64,000 nucleotides of DNA from Pseudomonas sp. DC1.2 (GTDB lineage: Bacteria > Pseudomonadota > Gammaproteobacteria > Pseudomonadales > Pseudomonadaceae). The notes under the pieces are model-generated. The model was not told the origin of the DNA. It searched no databases and saw only the letters and a program-made list of their open reading frames with translations. The stretch spans positions 997,001 through 1,061,000 of the forward strand of contig NZ_CP133782.1 in NCBI RefSeq assembly GCF_034351645.1. The letters are read 5' to 3'. The translations under genes and the position numbers were made by a program. How positions within the stretch are numbered: position 1 is the stretch's first letter; every line of letters begins with the position of its first letter. Positions 49,446 through 57,554 of this stretch are shown here, in pieces.

Positions 49446-50477
49446 ATGAAGATGTTGAAATCCACCCTGGCCATCGTGACTGCAGCCGCAGTGCTCGGTG
49501 TCAGTGGGTTCGCTCAGGCGGGTGCAACCCTGGATGCAGTGCAGAAGAAAGGTTTCGTACAGTGCGGCGTCAGCGATGGTCTGCCGGGCTTCTCGGTTCC
49601 GGACTCCACCGGCAAGATCCTGGGGATCGATGCTGATGTCTGCCGCGCCGTGGCGGCTGCCGTTTTCGGCGACGCGACCAAGGTCAAGTTCAGCCAGTTG
49701 AACGCCAAAGAGCGCTTCACCGCGCTGCAGTCCGGCGAAATCGACGTGTTGTCGCGTAACACCACCATGACCAGTTCCCGTGACGCGGGCATGGGCTTGA
49801 AATTCCCTGGCTTCATCACCTATTACGACGGCGTGGGCTTCTTGGCCAACAGCAAGCTGGGCGTGAAAAGTGCCAAGGAACTGGATGGCGCGACCATCTG
49901 CATTCAGGCCGGTACCACCACCGAGCTGAACGTTTCCGACTACTTCCGCGCCAATGGTCTGAAGTACACCCCGATCACTTTCGACACCTCTGATGAAAGC
50001 GCCAAATCGCTTGAGTCCGGGCGTTGCGACGTGCTGACTTCCGACAAGTCGCAGCTTTACGCACAGCGCAGCAAATTGGCTTCGCCAAAAGACTACGTGG
50101 TGCTGCCAGAAACCATTTCCAAAGAGCCGCTGGGTCCAGTCGTGCGTAATGGCGATGACGAGTGGCTGGCAATCGTTCGCTGGGTTGGCTATGCCATGCT
50201 CAACGCCGAAGAAGCCGGTATCACTTCGAAAAACGTTCTTGAACAAGCCAAGTCGACCAAGAACCCGGACGTTGCCCGTATGCTGGGTGCCGACGGTGAA
50301 TACGGCAAGGACCTGAAACTGCCGAAGGACTGGGTCGTCAAGATCATCAGTCAGGTCGGTAACTACGGCGAAATTTTCGAGAAAAACCTCGGCAAGAGCA
50401 CCCCGCTGGAAATTGACCGTGGCATGAACGCGCTGTGGACAAACGGCGGCATTCAATACGCACCACCAGTGCGCTGA
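49446..50477 (+). CDS. aapJ: General L-amino-acid ABC transporter, periplasmic binding protein AapJ
   Basis: This 343-aa solute-binding protein has a signal peptide (VSGFAQAGAT). The SBP family-3 fold has the AapJ-type beginning LDAVQKKGFVQCGVSDGLPG and GIDADVCRAVAAAVFG. It delivers a broad range of L-amino acids to the AapQM permease. A CTGGAGG site precedes the ATG. The spacer to aapQ holds a 12-bp hairpin, probably giving higher expression of the binding protein than of the permease. Confidence 0.95.
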   Translation: MKMLKSTLAIVTAAAVLGVSGFAQAGATLDAVQKKGFVQCGVSDGLPGFSVPDSTGKILGIDADVCRAVAAAVFGDATKVKFSQLNAKERFTALQSGEIDVLSRNTTMTSSRDAGMGLKFPGFITYYDGVGFLANSKLGVKSAKELDGATICIQAGTTTELNVSDYFRANGLKYTPITFDTSDESAKSLESGRCDVLTSDKSQLYAQRSKLASPKDYVVLPETISKEPLGPVVRNGDDEWLAIVRWVGYAMLNAEEAGITSKNVLEQAKSTKNPDVARMLGADGEYGKDLKLPKDWVVKIISQVGNYGEIFEKNLGKSTPLEIDRGMNALWTNGGIQYAPPVR

Positions 50478-50484
50478 TGGTTCT

Positions 50485-50513
50485 ATCACCCGGTGGGCCA
50501 ACCACCGGGTGAT
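50485..50513 (+). other. Strong hairpin between aapJ and aapQ
   Basis: A 12-bp perfect stem (50485-50496 with 50502-50513) with a GCCAA loop and no T run. Such structures after binding-protein genes usually stabilise the upstream message. Confidence 0.75.
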
Positions 50514-50542
50514 GTTCTGTTCCATTATTACCGGGGCACTTC

Positions 50543-51724
50543 ATGCAAAAATCAATCGGCGCACCAAAGCAGAGGCTCAGCCTCAGCGATCCAAAAGTGC
50601 GTGCGTGGCTATTTCAGATCATCACGATTGTCGCGGTGGTCGCGATGGGCTGGTATCTGTTCAACAATACGCAAACCAACCTTCAGCACCGGGGCATTAC
50701 TTCCGGTTTCAGCTTTCTGGAGCGCAGTGCCGGGTTCGGCATCGCTCAACATTTGATCGACTACACCGAATCGGACAGCTATTCCCGGGTGTTTGTCATC
50801 GGTCTGCTCAATACGTTGCTGGTCACCGTCATCGGCGTGGTTCTGGCGACCCTCCTAGGCTTTATTGTCGGTGTGGCAAGGCTGTCGCCGAACTGGATCA
50901 TCAGCAAGCTGGCAACGGTTTACGTGGAAGTTTTCCGTAATATTCCGCCGCTGCTGCAAATCCTGTTCTGGTACTTCGCGGTCTTCCTGACCATGCCCGG
51001 GCCGCGCGCCAGCCATAACTTCGGCGACACGTTCTTCGTCAGCAGTCGAGGCCTGAACATGCCGGCCGCGCTGGCAGCCGACGGGTTCTGGGCGTTTGTG
51101 GCCGGCGTTGTGCTGGCGATCGTCGCTGTTGTTCTGATGTGCCGTTGGGCCAATAAGCGCTTTGAAGCGACCGGCGTGCCGTTCCATAAGTTCTGGGTTG
51201 GCCTGGCGATCCTGGTGGTGATCCCGGCACTCTGCGCACTGATCTTCGGCGCGCCGCTGCATTGGGAAATGCCGAAGTTGCAGGGCTTCAACTTTGTTGG
51301 TGGCTGGGTACTGATTCCGGAACTGCTGGCGTTGACCCTGGCCCTCACGGTGTACACCGCGGCGTTTATCGCCGAGATCGTGCGTTCGGGCATCAAGTCG
51401 GTCAGCCACGGCCAGACCGAGGCGGCGCGTTCCCTCGGGCTGCGCAACGGTCCGACCCTGCGCAAAGTGATCATCCCGCAGGCGCTGCGTGTAATCATTC
51501 CTCCGCTGACCAGCCAATACCTGAACCTGGCGAAGAACTCCTCGCTGGCCGCCGGTATCGGTTACCCGGAAATGGTGTCGTTGTTTGCCGGTACGGTGCT
51601 GAACCAGACCGGGCAGGCCATCGAGGTCATTGCCATCACCATGAGCGTGTACCTGGCGATCAGTATCAGCATTTCCCTGCTGATGAACTGGTACAACAAG
51701 CGCATTGCGCTGATCGAGCGGTAA
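50543..51724 (+). CDS. aapQ: General L-amino-acid ABC transporter permease AapQ
   Basis: This 393-aa inner-membrane permease has about eight membrane helices and the HisMQ-type EAA loop EAARSLGLRNGPTLRKVIIP, which docks the AapP ATPase. The central insertion between helices is typical of AapQ. It forms a heterodimer with AapM, encoded ten bases downstream. Length and motif are normal. Confidence 0.94.
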   Translation: MQKSIGAPKQRLSLSDPKVRAWLFQIITIVAVVAMGWYLFNNTQTNLQHRGITSGFSFLERSAGFGIAQHLIDYTESDSYSRVFVIGLLNTLLVTVIGVVLATLLGFIVGVARLSPNWIISKLATVYVEVFRNIPPLLQILFWYFAVFLTMPGPRASHNFGDTFFVSSRGLNMPAALAADGFWAFVAGVVLAIVAVVLMCRWANKRFEATGVPFHKFWVGLAILVVIPALCALIFGAPLHWEMPKLQGFNFVGGWVLIPELLALTLALTVYTAAFIAEIVRSGIKSVSHGQTEAARSLGLRNGPTLRKVIIPQALRVIIPPLTSQYLNLAKNSSLAAGIGYPEMVSLFAGTVLNQTGQAIEVIAITMSVYLAISISISLLMNWYNKRIALIER

Positions 51725-51734
51725 GGAAAAGCGC

Positions 51735-52832
51735 ATGACAACTCATACTTTCAAACCCGACATGCCACCACCGAGCAGCAGCATCGGTGTGGTCGCGTGG
51801 ATGCGGGCGAACATGTTCTCCAGCTGGCTCAACACCCTGCTGACCCTGTTCGCGTTCTACCTGATTTACCTAATTGTGCCGCCGCTCTTGCAGTGGGCGA
51901 TCCTTGACGCCAACTGGGTCGGGACCACTCGGGCTGACTGCACCAAGGCGGGCGCTTGTTGGGTGTTTATCGAGCAGCGCTTCGGCCAGTTCATGTACGG
52001 CTACTATCCGATGGAACTGCGCTGGCGCGTGGACCTGACCGTACTGCTGGCGATCATTGGTGTGGCGCCGCTGTTCATCTCGCGTTTCCCGCGTAAGGCG
52101 ATGTACGGGCTGAGCTTTCTGGTGCTGTATCCGATCATTGCCTACTTCCTGTTGCATGGCGGCGTCTTCGGCATGACCAACGTGGCGACCAGCCAGTGGG
52201 GCGGCCTGATGCTGACCCTGGTGATCGCTACCGTCGGTATTGCCGGTGCTTTGCCACTGGGGATCGTCCTGGCCCTGGGTCGTCGTTCGAACATGCCGGC
52301 AATTCGGGTGGTCTGTGTGACCTTCATCGAATTCTGGCGCGGCGTACCGTTGATCACGGTGCTGTTCATGTCCTCGGTGATGCTGCCGTTGTTTCTGCCT
52401 GAAGGCATGAACTTCGACAAGCTATTGCGGGCACTGATTGGGGTGATCCTGTTCCAGTCGGCCTACGTCGCCGAAGTAGTACGCGGCGGTCTGCAAGCGA
52501 TCCCCAAAGGTCAGTACGAAGCGGCGGCGGCAATGGGCCTTGGTTACTGGCGCAGCATGGGCCTGGTGATTCTGCCGCAAGCCCTGAAGCTGGTGATTCC
52601 TGGCATCGTCAACACGTTCATTGCGCTGTTCAAGGACACAAGCCTGGTGATCATCATCGGCCTGTTCGACCTGCTGAACAGCGTCAAGCAAGCTGCCGCC
52701 GACCCAAAATGGCTCGGCATGGCGACTGAAGGCTATGTGTTTGCGGCCCTGGTGTTCTGGATTTTCTGTTTTGGTATGTCCCGCTACTCCATGCATTTGG
52801 AACGTAAGCTGGACACTGGCCACAAGCGTTAG
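51735..52832 (+). CDS. aapM: General L-amino-acid ABC transporter permease AapM
   Basis: This 365-aa inner-membrane permease has eight or so helices and the EAA loop EAAAAMGLGYWRSMGLVILP near residue 270. The conserved region EFWRGVPLITVLFMSSVMLP is also present. It pairs with AapQ to form the amino-acid channel. It starts ten bases after aapQ and ends eleven bases before aapP, so the three are one transcript. Confidence 0.94.
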   Translation: MTTHTFKPDMPPPSSSIGVVAWMRANMFSSWLNTLLTLFAFYLIYLIVPPLLQWAILDANWVGTTRADCTKAGACWVFIEQRFGQFMYGYYPMELRWRVDLTVLLAIIGVAPLFISRFPRKAMYGLSFLVLYPIIAYFLLHGGVFGMTNVATSQWGGLMLTLVIATVGIAGALPLGIVLALGRRSNMPAIRVVCVTFIEFWRGVPLITVLFMSSVMLPLFLPEGMNFDKLLRALIGVILFQSAYVAEVVRGGLQAIPKGQYEAAAAMGLGYWRSMGLVILPQALKLVIPGIVNTFIALFKDTSLVIIIGLFDLLNSVKQAAADPKWLGMATEGYVFAALVFWIFCFGMSRYSMHLERKLDTGHKR

Positions 52833-52843
52833 GAGCGTAGTTT

Positions 52844-53608
52844 ATGAGTGAAGCGATCAAACAGCCTGTGAGCCCTGAAGGCATTATTCAGATGCAGGGC
52901 GTGAACAAGTGGTACGGCCAGTTCCACGTGTTGAAAGACATCAACCTGAACGTCAAGCAGGGCGAGCGTATCGTTCTGTGCGGTCCGTCGGGCTCTGGCA
53001 AGTCGACCACCATCCGTTGTCTCAACCGTCTGGAAGAACACCAGCAGGGGCGTATCGTGGTTGACGGTGTTGAACTGACCAACGACCTCAAGCAGATCGA
53101 AGCGATCCGCCGTGAAGTCGGTATGGTGTTCCAGCACTTCAACCTGTTCCCCCACTTGACCATTTTGCAGAACTGCACCCTGGCGCCGATGTGGGTGCGC
53201 AAGATGCCGAAACGCAAGGCCGAGGAAATCGCCATGCACTATCTGGAGCGCGTGCGCATTCCGGAGCAGGCGCATAAATTCCCTGGGCAACTGTCTGGCG
53301 GTCAGCAACAGCGCGTGGCGATTGCTCGTGCGCTGTGCATGAAACCGAAAATCATGCTGTTCGATGAACCGACCTCGGCGCTCGACCCGGAAATGGTGAA
53401 AGAGGTTCTCGACACCATGATCGGCCTCGCCGAAGACGGCATGACCATGCTCTGCGTAACTCACGAAATGGGCTTCGCGCGCACCGTGGCCAACCGTGTG
53501 ATCTTCATGGACAAAGGCGAAATCGTCGAACAGGCCGCGCCGAACGACTTCTTCGACAACCCGCAGAATGACCGCACCAAACTGTTCCTGAGCCAGATCC
53601 TGCATTGA
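52844..53608 (+). CDS. aapP: General L-amino-acid ABC transporter ATPase AapP
   Basis: This 254-aa cytoplasmic ATPase carries Walker [10 protein letters not shown], the Q-loop in [14 protein letters not shown], the signature [10 protein letters not shown], Walker [12 protein letters not shown] and the switch His in VTHEMGFA. It powers the AapJQM importer. It is the last gene of the operon and is followed by a strong terminator. Confidence 0.96.
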   Translation: MSEAIKQPVSPEGIIQMQGVNKWYGQFHVLKDINLNVKQGERIVLCGPSGSGKSTTIRCLNRLEEHQQGRIVVDGVELTNDLKQIEAIRREVGMVFQHFNLFPHLTILQNCTLAPMWVRKMPKRKAEEIAMHYLERVRIPEQAHKFPGQLSGGQQQRVAIARALCMKPKIMLFDEPTSALDPEMVKEVLDTMIGLAEDGMTMLCVTHEMGFARTVANRVIFMDKGEIVEQAAPNDFFDNPQNDRTKLFLSQILH

Positions 53609-53624
53609 TCCTGCACCGACAGTG

Positions 53625-53659
53625 AAATAAACCCGGACATGTTCCGGGTTTATTTTTAC
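53625..53659 (+). terminator. Rho-independent terminator of aapJQMP
   Basis: A 13-bp perfect stem (53625-53637 with 53643-53655) with a CATGT loop sits in an A-rich/T-rich frame and is followed by further T residues. Confidence 0.92.
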
Positions 53660-53772
53660 CTGCGATTTGAGCCGTGCTGCGGCGAGGCAGACCGCCACAA
53701 TCCTTATGAGAGTCCGTTCCCACCCGTTTTGAAGTTGCCCTCTCAGAGGTTGCTGACTAAGATGTCAAGAAA

Positions 53773-53793
53773 TTCATCCTATGATTGGATGAA
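53773..53793. promoter_or_regulatory. Perfect inverted repeat, likely GntR operator
   Basis: TTCATCC (53773-53779), a 7-base spacer TATGATT and GGATGAA (53787-53793) form a perfect dyad just ahead of the GntR-family gene. Its position favours autoregulation and places the true start of the regulator downstream, at 53807. Confidence 0.6.
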
Positions 53794-53806
53794 AAAGGCG
53801 AATCGA

Positions 53807-54466
53807 ATGCCAGCAATTTTCCCACTCATAAAGCGCTCCTTGGTCGATCAAGCCCTGGACCAGTTGCGACTGCGCATCACCGAGGGCGTATGGACGGTGG
53901 GCCAGCGTTTGCCGACCGAGCCAGAGCTGTCCGCTGAACTGGGCATCAGCCGCAACACCGTGCGTGAAGCCATGCGCGTGTTGGCGTTTTCTGGGTTGAT
54001 CGAGATCCGTCAGGGCGATGGCAGTTACCTGCGAGCGGTGGTGGATCCGCTGGACACGATGAAAGCGCTGTCGCGTTGTACCCATGAGCAGGCCCGGGAA
54101 ACCCGGCACATCGTTGAAGTCGAGGCCATTGGCCTGGCCGCCGTGCGCCGTACCGACGCAGACCTGCTGGCGTTGCGTGAAGCCTTGAGCGTCAGCGGCA
54201 GCCACTATCACGGTGATCTCGACAGTTACATCGCTTGTGACCTGGTGTTCCATCGCCGTTTGGTGGACGCCGCGCACAACCCGGCGCTCAGCGAACTCTA
54301 TCGCTATTTTTCCAGCCTCATCGGCGCGCAACTGCGCCAGACTTTGAACATTACCCCACGACGTCAGGCCGTGTTCGACCTTCATGTCGATCTGCTGGAT
54401 GCCGTCGAGCAACGCGACCCGCAAAGGGCCAAAGCCTTGTGCAGGCAGTTGATCAATGAACCTTAA
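53807..54466 (+). CDS. GntR/FadR-family transcriptional regulator
   Basis: This 219-aa protein has an N-terminal winged helix (LRLRITEGVWTVGQRLPTEP and ISRNTVREAMRVLAFSGLIE) and a C-terminal FCD ligand domain with H and E residues for metal or organic acid. The frame extends back to 53639, but that region contains the aapP terminator and a dyad operator. The ATG at 53807, after AAGGCG, is therefore the credible start. It is followed by an overlapping or nearly contiguous MFS gene, probably its target. The effector is unknown. Confidence 0.88.
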   Translation: MPAIFPLIKRSLVDQALDQLRLRITEGVWTVGQRLPTEPELSAELGISRNTVREAMRVLAFSGLIEIRQGDGSYLRAVVDPLDTMKALSRCTHEQARETRHIVEVEAIGLAAVRRTDADLLALREALSVSGSHYHGDLDSYIACDLVFHRRLVDAAHNPALSELYRYFSSLIGAQLRQTLNITPRRQAVFDLHVDLLDAVEQRDPQRAKALCRQLINEP

Positions 54467-54479
54467 AACCGAGAACGCT

Positions 54480-55760
54480 ATGTCCCGCGAGCGCACTGTC
54501 ACGCCCCCCAAACGCACGGCGGAGTTCGACGAGCTGCTGATTGATGCCGAGGCCGATGACGAAGAGGTCCAGCAACGGCATCCGGTCCTGCGACGGCCGT
54601 GGTTGTTGCTGCTCGGATTGATATGGGTGGCGCTGAACCTGCGTCCGGCATTGTCGAGCATGGCGCCGATGCTCAGCGAGGTGTCCAAGACCCTCGGTTT
54701 GTCGGCGGCCCAGGCGGGGTTGCTGACCACGTTACCGGTGCTGTGCCTCGGGGTGTTCGCGCCGTTGGCTCCGATCCTCGCGCGGCGCTTCGGTGCCGAA
54801 CGGGTAGTGCTGGGAATTCTGCTGATGTTGGCGTGCGCGATTATTCTGCGCAGCACGTTCGGCGAGGTTGGCCTGTTCGCCGGCAGCGTTCTGGCAGGGG
54901 CAAGCATCGGCATCATTGGCGTGTTGTTGCCGGGTATCGTCAAGCGAGACTTCCCGAAGCAAGCCGGTGCCATGACCGGCGTCTACACCATGGCCTTGTG
55001 TCTGGGGGCCGCGATGGCGGCTGGTGCGACCGTGCCGCTGAGCGAGCACTTCGGCAAGAGCTGGGCCCTGGGCCTTGGTTTCTGGGGAGTCCCTGCGGTG
55101 GTCGCGGCGATATTCTGGTTGCCGCAAGTTGGCCAGAAACACAGTGCGCATAACGTGGCGTATCGGGTTCGCGGCCTGTTGCGCGATCCACTGGCCTGGC
55201 AAGTGACGTTGTACATGGGGCTGCAATCTTCCCTGGCGTACATCGTGTTTGGCTGGTTGCCGTCGATCCTCATTGGCCGCGGTCTGACGCCGACCCAGGC
55301 AGGACTCGTGTTGTCGGGGTCGGTGATTATCCAGTTGGTCAGCTCGTTGGCGGCGCCCTGGTTGGCAACGCGCGGCAAGGATCAGCGCTTGGCCATCGTT
55401 GTGGTCATGTGCTTGACCCTCAGCGGTTTGTTCGGTTGCCTCTATGCGCCGTTAGAGGGCTTGTGGGGCTGGGCGATTGTGCTGGGCCTGGGGCAGGGTG
55501 GTGCGTTCAGCCTGGCGCTCACCCTGATCGTGCTGCGTTCGCGCGACGCCCACGTGGCCGCCAACCTGTCGAGCATGGCTCAGGGTTTTGGTTACACGCT
55601 GGCGTCCCTCGGGCCGTTCGCCGTCGGCATCGTGCATGACTGGACCGGCGGCTGGACCGCGCTCGGCTGGATCTTCGGTGTGATCGGCCTCGGCGCGATT
55701 ATCGCCGGCCTGGGCGCTGGGCGTGCGCGTTATGTGCAAGTCGACAGTCAGAAAGTCTAG
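54480..55760 (+). CDS. MFS transporter, cyanate/2-nitroimidazole (CynX/NimT) type
   Basis: This 426-aa inner-membrane protein has about twelve helices and an N-terminal cytosolic tail of about 40 residues. The CynX/NimT-like beginning is LLLGLIWVALNLRPALSSMA. Family members carry cyanate, nitroimidazoles or other small organics; the substrate is unknown. The ATG at 54480 is preceded by GAGAACGCT; another at 54456 overlaps the regulator. Its stop codon and the stop of the convergent fimbrial gene are the same four bases (CTAG), so no terminator separates them. Confidence 0.88.
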   Translation: MSRERTVTPPKRTAEFDELLIDAEADDEEVQQRHPVLRRPWLLLLGLIWVALNLRPALSSMAPMLSEVSKTLGLSAAQAGLLTTLPVLCLGVFAPLAPILARRFGAERVVLGILLMLACAIILRSTFGEVGLFAGSVLAGASIGIIGVLLPGIVKRDFPKQAGAMTGVYTMALCLGAAMAAGATVPLSEHFGKSWALGLGFWGVPAVVAAIFWLPQVGQKHSAHNVAYRVRGLLRDPLAWQVTLYMGLQSSLAYIVFGWLPSILIGRGLTPTQAGLVLSGSVIIQLVSSLAAPWLATRGKDQRLAIVVVMCLTLSGLFGCLYAPLEGLWGWAIVLGLGQGGAFSLALTLIVLRSRDAHVAANLSSMAQGFGYTLASLGPFAVGIVHDWTGGWTALGWIFGVIGLGAIIAGLGAGRARYVQVDSQKV

Positions 55761-56401
55761 AGATAGACCACCTCCAGCGTGGCCGAGCCGTCAATGTAAA
55801 TCTCGCGGCTCAAATCCAGGTTCTGCTTGGCGGATATCACCGTTTCGACTGTGATCGTGCTGCTCAGATTTTGCAGCGCGATGGGGCCGGCGGTGCTGCC
55901 GGCGATGTCGGTGAAGCCCAGGTAACTGCGTGCGCCGATGTCAATCGGCTGAACACTGGCGCTCCGCCAGGCAACACCTGCGGTGGTGGATTCAGTGCCG
56001 TAGATCTGCGGCAGCAGGTCCGCGGTCGTTTGTGTCGGGTCAAAACTTACCGAGTACAGGCCGATTTTATTGCCACTGGGGTCACGGCCCAGTCCGTAAT
56101 AAATCTCGCTATTTACGTTCGCCGAACCGTCGCGGTTGTCGCGCATACGCAGGGCAAAGCGGCTTTGGCCGTTGCATGCAATGGTCAGTGCCAGGTGCCT
56201 GACGGGCAACCGGGTGCCTTGGTCGAATTTGAGGTCTTGCTGAGATATTTTGCCGTAGTCGATCACGCCGCTCCCGGACAGCACAGGTGTGCAAGAGGTC
56301 GGGGAGACCAGGCCTTTGATGCTCAGGTCGACGCTTTGGGCGGCGAGCGCCGACCCTGCTATCAGTGGCAGTGCCGCCAGAGTGAGTTGCACAAACTTCA
56401 T
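55757..56401 (-). CDS. DUF1120 fimbrial subunit (last gene of the operon)
   Basis: This 214-aa secreted protein has a signal peptide (AGSALAAQS) and the DUF1120 beginning VDLSIKGLVSPTSCTPVLSG. The central RFALRMRDNRDGSAN and the C-terminal donor-strand-like LDLSREIYIDGSATLEVVYL complete it. The end segment, alternating and terminating in Tyr-Leu, is suited to chaperone-usher assembly. It is nearest to the two-domain protein upstream and may be a minor or terminating subunit. Its stop shares CTAG with the convergent MFS gene. Confidence 0.85.
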   Translation of the reverse strand: MKFVQLTLAALPLIAGSALAAQSVDLSIKGLVSPTSCTPVLSGSGVIDYGKISQQDLKFDQGTRLPVRHLALTIACNGQSRFALRMRDNRDGSANVNSEIYYGLGRDPSGNKIGLYSVSFDPTQTTADLLPQIYGTESTTAGVAWRSASVQPIDIGARSYLGFTDIAGSTAGPIALQNLSSTITVETVISAKQNLDLSREIYIDGSATLEVVYL

Positions 56402-56423
56402 GGTGAACGCCTTGTCTTGGGGG

Positions 56424-57554
56424 TCAGAGGTAGACAATTTCAAGGGTGCCGGAACCGTCCAGCAGCACTTCGTTGCTCAAGTCCAGGTTATTCATGGGGG
56501 CCAGTAACGCCCTGATGCTCACTTCGCCGCTAAGGTTTTGCAGGGCCGTGGGGCCGGCCTGGCTGCCTTGGGTGTCAGTGAAACCCAGGAAACTGTTATT
56601 GCCGATGGGAATGGGGGAGGCGCTGGCGCTGCTCCAGGCGACGCCGTTGGTGGTCGAGTCGGTGCGGTAGAGCCGCGGCAGGGTGTCGGCGCTGAAGTCA
56701 AACGGATCGAAATACAAGAAATAGCGGCCGATATTGTTCTGGCTATTGTCCTGGCCCAACCCATAGGCCGTTTCGTCGATGCCTCCGGTGGCTGAGCCTT
56801 TGCGGTTGTCTTGCATGCGCAGGGCAAAGTGCGTGGGAGCGTCGCAGCCGATGCTCAGTATCAGCGTCCGGCTGGGTAAGGCGCTGTCCTGATCGGCATT
56901 GAGATTTTTTGCCCACAGGCGCCCGAAATCCACTACGCCGCCGTTGGACAGGCTCGGCACACAGGCCGCCGGGGCAAAACGTGCTTGCAGCGTCAGCTCT
57001 CGGGCATTGCCGTCGGCGGTGTCGAACAGGCCTGCGACCTCCCAAGTCACCGCGTCGCGAACGCGGGTGGCTTCGACCTTTGCCCAGGCGCGGATTTTCA
57101 GTTGCACCGAAAAAGCGCTGCCGACCGCTGGCGCGCCATCCTTTAGGGGCACGATGACGTGGTCCGGTCGCCAGCCCAGCGCGCTGGCCCTGGCGCTCGG
57201 TGCCTGGCCACGGCCAGCGAGCAGGCCCAGGTCCACTGCTTGACCGTCAAGCACACCCTCGCTGACGTGGATGTCATAGCGCCCCTTATCGGTAAACCGA
57301 AAATACTCGTGACCGGCGGCCAAGGCCTTGTACGCCAGGCTCATGTCCGCCGGTTCAGGGCAGTTCAGGTTCAGGCTCAGATGACGCTCTCCCAGCGACT
57401 GCTCGCTCGCCTGGGGCTCAAGGATGGCACGGTTCATGAGGCCGAAATCCATACGCGACTCGTTCACGTTCAATCGGCATTCTTGTGCATACGCCGGGAC
57501 GATCCAGCCAAGCGCAGGTGCCAGGAGGCAGGCACCGACTATCAATGGTTTCAT
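56424..57554 (-). CDS. Two-domain DUF1120 protein, likely fimbrial tip adhesin
   Basis: This 376-aa secreted protein has a signal peptide (IVPAYAQECR) and a distinct N-terminal domain of about 170 residues. The second half is a DUF1120 pilin domain (ACVPSLSNGGVVDFGRLWAK, FALRMQDNRKGSA, LDLSNEVLLDGSGTLEIVYL). A receptor-binding domain joined to a pilin domain is the plan of chaperone-usher tip adhesins. I start it at the ATG at 57554, sharing one base with the usher stop and preceded by AGGAG; a GTG one codon upstream is possible. Confidence 0.85.
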   Translation of the reverse strand: MKPLIVGACLLAPALGWIVPAYAQECRLNVNESRMDFGLMNRAILEPQASEQSLGERHLSLNLNCPEPADMSLAYKALAAGHEYFRFTDKGRYDIHVSEGVLDGQAVDLGLLAGRGQAPSARASALGWRPDHVIVPLKDGAPAVGSAFSVQLKIRAWAKVEATRVRDAVTWEVAGLFDTADGNARELTLQARFAPAACVPSLSNGGVVDFGRLWAKNLNADQDSALPSRTLILSIGCDAPTHFALRMQDNRKGSATGGIDETAYGLGQDNSQNNIGRYFLYFDPFDFSADTLPRLYRTDSTTNGVAWSSASASPIPIGNNSFLGFTDTQGSQAGPTALQNLSGEVSIRALLAPMNNLDLSNEVLLDGSGTLEIVYL

